Positions 61,487-64,000 of a stretch of DNA of 64,000 nt are shown piece after piece. Made by a program: the position numbers and the translations under genes. This stretch comes from Pseudomonas sp. B21-015 (GTDB lineage: Bacteria > Pseudomonadota > Gammaproteobacteria > Pseudomonadales > Pseudomonadaceae): assembly GCF_024749285.1 (NCBI RefSeq), contig NZ_CP087196.1, positions 4,092,001 to 4,156,000 on the forward strand, read 5' to 3'. The notes under the pieces are model-generated. The model had not been told where the DNA came from and searched no databases. It saw only the letters and a program-made list of their open reading frames with translations. The stretch's first letter is position 1. Every line of letters begins with the position of its first letter.

Positions 61487-63133
61487 TTACAAAGCCATAT
61501 CCGTCGCAGCATTAGCCTTCGGCGCCTTAGCCGGAGCAGCCGGAGCAGCAGCCGGAGCCGCCACCTGACCAATCACCGGCGGCGGAGTCAGCTCAAGTAC
61601 CTTAGCGGTATAAGCCCACTCTTGAGCCACTTTCTCAGGGCTGCTGTTCAGCTGAGTGCCATAGCTCGGCACGATCTGGTGCAGCTTTTCCTGCCAGGCT
61701 GGGGTCGCAACCTTGTCCTTGAACACTTTCTGCAGCACGGTCAGCATGATCGGCGCAGCAGTCGAAGCGCCTGGCGATGCGCCCAGCAGACCAGCAATAG
61801 TGCCGTCAGCAGAAGCAACAATCTCGGTGCCCAGTTTCAGCACGCCACCAGCGGCTTCATCACGCTTGATGATTTGCACGCGTTGGCCGGCTTGCCACAG
61901 GCGCCAGTCTTCGGCTTTGGCGTTCGGGAAGTATTCTTTCAGGGCGTTCATGCGGTCTTCGTCAGACAGCATCAGTTGGCCTGCGAGGTACTCGACCAGC
62001 GGGTATTCCTTGATGCCGACCTTGGTCATTGGCCACACGTTGTGCGTGGTGGTGGTGGTCAGCAGGTCCAGGTACGAGCCTTCCTTCAGGAACTTGGTGC
62101 TGAAGGTCGCGAATGGGCCAAACAGGATGACGCGCTTGCCGTCCAGAACACGGGTGTCGAGGTGCGGAACCGACATTGGCGGTGCGCCAACGGAGGCTTT
62201 GCCGTAGGCCTTGGCCAGGTGTTGCTCGGCGATAGTCGGGTTTTCGGTGACCAGGAACGAGCCGCCAACCGGGAAGCCTGCGTATTCCTGGGCTTCAGGA
62301 ATGCCGGACTTCTGCAGCAGGTGCAGTGCACCGCCGCCTGCGCCGATGAACACGAACTTGGCGTCGGTTTCGGTTTTGGTGCCGTCTTTCAGGTTTTTGT
62401 AGCTGACGCGCCAGCTGCCGTCTGCGTTCTTGGTGATGTCTTGCACTTCGCTAGACAGTTTCAAGTCGAACTTTGGCGTGGTTTGCAGGTGCGCGACGAA
62501 CTGGCGGGTGATCTCGCCAAAGTTCATGTCGGTACCGATCGGGCTCCAGGTGGCCGCGACTTTCTGGTTCGGGTCACGCCCTTCCATCATCAGCGGAACC
62601 CACTTCTTGATCACAGCCGGGTCTTCGGAGTACTGCATGCCGGCGAACAGCGGGCTCGCTTGCAGGGCTTCGTAGCGTTTCTTCAGGAACTTGATGTTGT
62701 CATCGCCCCACACGAAGCTCATGTGCGGAGTGGAGTTGATGAACGAACGCGGGTTCTTCAGCACGCCTTGCTGAACTTGCCAGGCCCAGAACTGACGGGA
62801 GATCTGGAAGGCTTCGTTGATTTCAACGGCTTTCGCGATCTGGACATTGCCCTTGTCGTCTTCCGGGGTGTAGTTCAACTCGGCCAAAGCGGAGTGACCG
62901 GTACCGGCGTTGTTCCAGCCGTTGGAGCTTTCCTGGGCGACGCCGTCGAGGCGCTCGACCATTTCCATCGACAAGTCGGGCTCCAGCTCATTGAGCCACA
63001 CACCCAGCGTTGCACTCATGATGCCGCCGCCAATGAGCAGCACATCGACTTTCTTTGCCTCTTCCGCGTAGGCGGACGTGATCCCCATCGACAAAGCCAG
63101 CCCCAGCAGGGCCGTGTTCAGTTTCTTAAACAT
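61487..63133 (-). CDS. mqo: Malate:quinone oxidoreductase with signal-like N-terminus
   Basis: The 548-residue FAD enzyme oxidises malate to oxaloacetate and feeds electrons to quinone. Marks are [36 protein letters not shown] and [28 protein letters not shown]. The N-terminus ([20 protein letters not shown], then AYAEE) looks like a cleavable signal peptide, and the C-terminus ends in an Ala/Pro tail. Both are extras relative to E. coli Mqo. Pseudomonas often has two mqo genes. ATG 63133 was preferred to 63142. Confidence 0.95.
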   Translation of the reverse strand: MFKKLNTALLGLALSMGITSAYAEEAKKVDVLLIGGGIMSATLGVWLNELEPDLSMEMVERLDGVAQESSNGWNNAGTGHSALAELNYTPEDDKGNVQIAKAVEINEAFQISRQFWAWQVQQGVLKNPRSFINSTPHMSFVWGDDNIKFLKKRYEALQASPLFAGMQYSEDPAVIKKWVPLMMEGRDPNQKVAATWSPIGTDMNFGEITRQFVAHLQTTPKFDLKLSSEVQDITKNADGSWRVSYKNLKDGTKTETDAKFVFIGAGGGALHLLQKSGIPEAQEYAGFPVGGSFLVTENPTIAEQHLAKAYGKASVGAPPMSVPHLDTRVLDGKRVILFGPFATFSTKFLKEGSYLDLLTTTTTHNVWPMTKVGIKEYPLVEYLAGQLMLSDEDRMNALKEYFPNAKAEDWRLWQAGQRVQIIKRDEAAGGVLKLGTEIVASADGTIAGLLGASPGASTAAPIMLTVLQKVFKDKVATPAWQEKLHQIVPSYGTQLNSSPEKVAQEWAYTAKVLELTPPPVIGQVAAPAAAPAAPAKAPKANAATDMAL

Positions 63134-63451
63134 CTGTAGCACCTATGATAAACGCCATCCGCCTCCAATTCCCGACCATGAGTAACCCTGGTTCACGGAT
63201 ACGCAGGCAGCGTGCCGTGGGTTCCTGCATTTACAAGAGTTTGAAGGTGGGCACACAAGGCCGACGTGACTCCATCGACCTCAGTTATATGTCCCTCGTG
63301 CACTGACTTTTTATCATTATTGGCTCAGTTACTTGAGCGACATTGATTCTGTCGCACGTCTGTGGACGTACGAACCGAATAAGTCAAACCAAGTTAATGC
63401 GACAGAATATCACGCCTCGGCCAGCCTGCGAGCCCGAAAGGACTCATCAGT
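63134..63451. other. Upstream region of mqo with an inverted repeat
   Basis: This 318-base gap holds no gene. ATTCTGTCGCA (63346-63356) and TGCGACAGAAT (63398-63408) form an 11-bp perfect inverted repeat 41 bases apart. It lies about 210-275 bases upstream of the mqo start and close to the end of the GNAT gene. Confidence 0.6.
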
Positions 63452-64000
63452 CTAGACGGGACGAGCCCCGTGCACGGCGTCTTTGCTCAAACGATCCAGC
63501 ACAAACGCCTTGGCGTTGCGCGTCATCTGGTCGAGATGCCGGTCACGTTGCTTCTCTGCATCGATCATTGCCCGCTTGCCGTGTTTTTGCAGCAGATACG
63601 TATGTATCTGCCGCACCTCCACAGAACTGTAGATCGACGTGACATCCAGTAAGCCCATCAAGCCTTCAGTGCCGTGATCGCGGGTGTTCATCAGCACCTG
63701 AGTACCGCGCACACCCAGCACTTGAAAGCCCATCGATTCGAACCAGGGCACCTTGGCGACGGTGCACGTCAGTTCGGCATGCGGGTAGCGGCCGAGCATG
63801 TCTTGCAGCATCGCCCGCGCTACGCCCCGCCGACGGTGACTGGCTTGCACCGCCATGTACGCCATGCCGCACGCCTCGGGATCGTCCTTGACCGGCAGGT
63901 ACAGCGCAAAGCCGATGACCTTCTCAGGGGCTGCGTCATCGGTGGCGACGATCAATTCGACCGCAATGCCTTTGGCACCGCCGAGCGCTTCCAGGTAGAG
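63452..64000 (-). CDS. GNAT-family N-acetyltransferase (cut by the right edge)
   Basis: The frame is open to the right edge. At least 182 residues are visible, with LYLEALGGAKGIAVE before the first possible internal start. The acetyl-CoA motif is MAVQASHRRRGVARAMLQDM, followed by KVPWFESMGFQVLGVRGTQV. A helical tail after the domain (about residues 110-180) is longer than in simple GNATs. The substrate is unknown. The true start lies outside the window. Confidence 0.85.
   Translation of the reverse strand, partial: LYLEALGGAKGIAVELIVATDDAAPEKVIGFALYLPVKDDPEACGMAYMAVQASHRRRGVARAMLQDMLGRYPHAELTCTVAKVPWFESMGFQVLGVRGTQVLMNTRDHGTEGLMGLLDVTSIYSSVEVRQIHTYLLQKHGKRAMIDAEKQRDRHLDQMTRNAKAFVLDRLSKDAVHGARPV

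Noticed and set aside
61622-63139. 505-residue plus-strand frame opposite mqo
   Set aside because: Shadow of mqo. Composition lacks protein-like structure.

Overview
The window is Pseudomonas chromosome, most likely from the P. fluorescens group. The pointers are about 60% GC, the gene orders hsbR-hsbA, lolCDE-PilZ-glycerophosphodiesterase-sthA and copper cupredoxin/copRS, several DUF families common in Pseudomonas, and REP-type repeats. No tRNA, rRNA or CRISPR array was seen.

1-11.2 kb is one arm of an integrated prophage or phage-like element that runs off the left edge. Leftward genes are a Cro/YdaS-like regulator, CII-like regulator, DksA/TraR zinc finger and a primase-polymerase cut by the edge. 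A CI-like S24-fold repressor is divergent from them. A tightly overlapping rightward early operon follows: dNMP kinase, KilAC-type protein, two PrtN-family proteins, DUF2303, DHH phosphoesterase, and a 650-residue C5 cytosine methyltransferase with an internally repeated insert. A convergent tyrosine integrase ends the element beside the start of dusA. Both phage transcripts carry hairpins with nearly the same loop (CCTCTCACCAWARGA) but different stems. This is the best candidate here for an undescribed RNA element.

11.2-31.6 kb is mostly core genome: dusA, tal, an IS110-family insertion between REP sequences, hsbRA, PilZ, mlaA, a PhnX-like protein lacking its nucleophile, DUF4404, queF, a copper cupredoxin with copRS, lolCDE, a PilZ protein, a glycerophosphodiesterase, sthA, apbE and an MHS-family symporter.

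31.7-43.8 kb holds regulator-plus-target pairs: a DHA2 pump with a LysR regulator, a cupin/tautomerase group with a LysR regulator, and a lysR-lysA divergent pair resembling the enteric one. It also holds katG, a GNAT enzyme and two small genes: a 58-residue DUF1289 protein and a 27-residue membrane peptide.

43.8-61.4 kb is accessory and scarred. It contains a 3' gene remnant, an AT-rich lipoprotein whose repeat array is cut by a nonsense codon, an IS5-type transposase stub, a DHA2 pump/HlyD/cupin/NmrA-like set with a CadC-type regulator, an esterase, a DJ-1 protein, a nucleotidyltransferase, and an SDR/LysR pair bounded by a 15-bp inverted repeat next to an IS66 transposase remnant. A MerR/SDR pair, an EamA exporter, DUF6124 and an L,D-transpeptidase follow.

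61.4-64 kb returns to core genes: mqo and a GNAT protein cut by the right edge.
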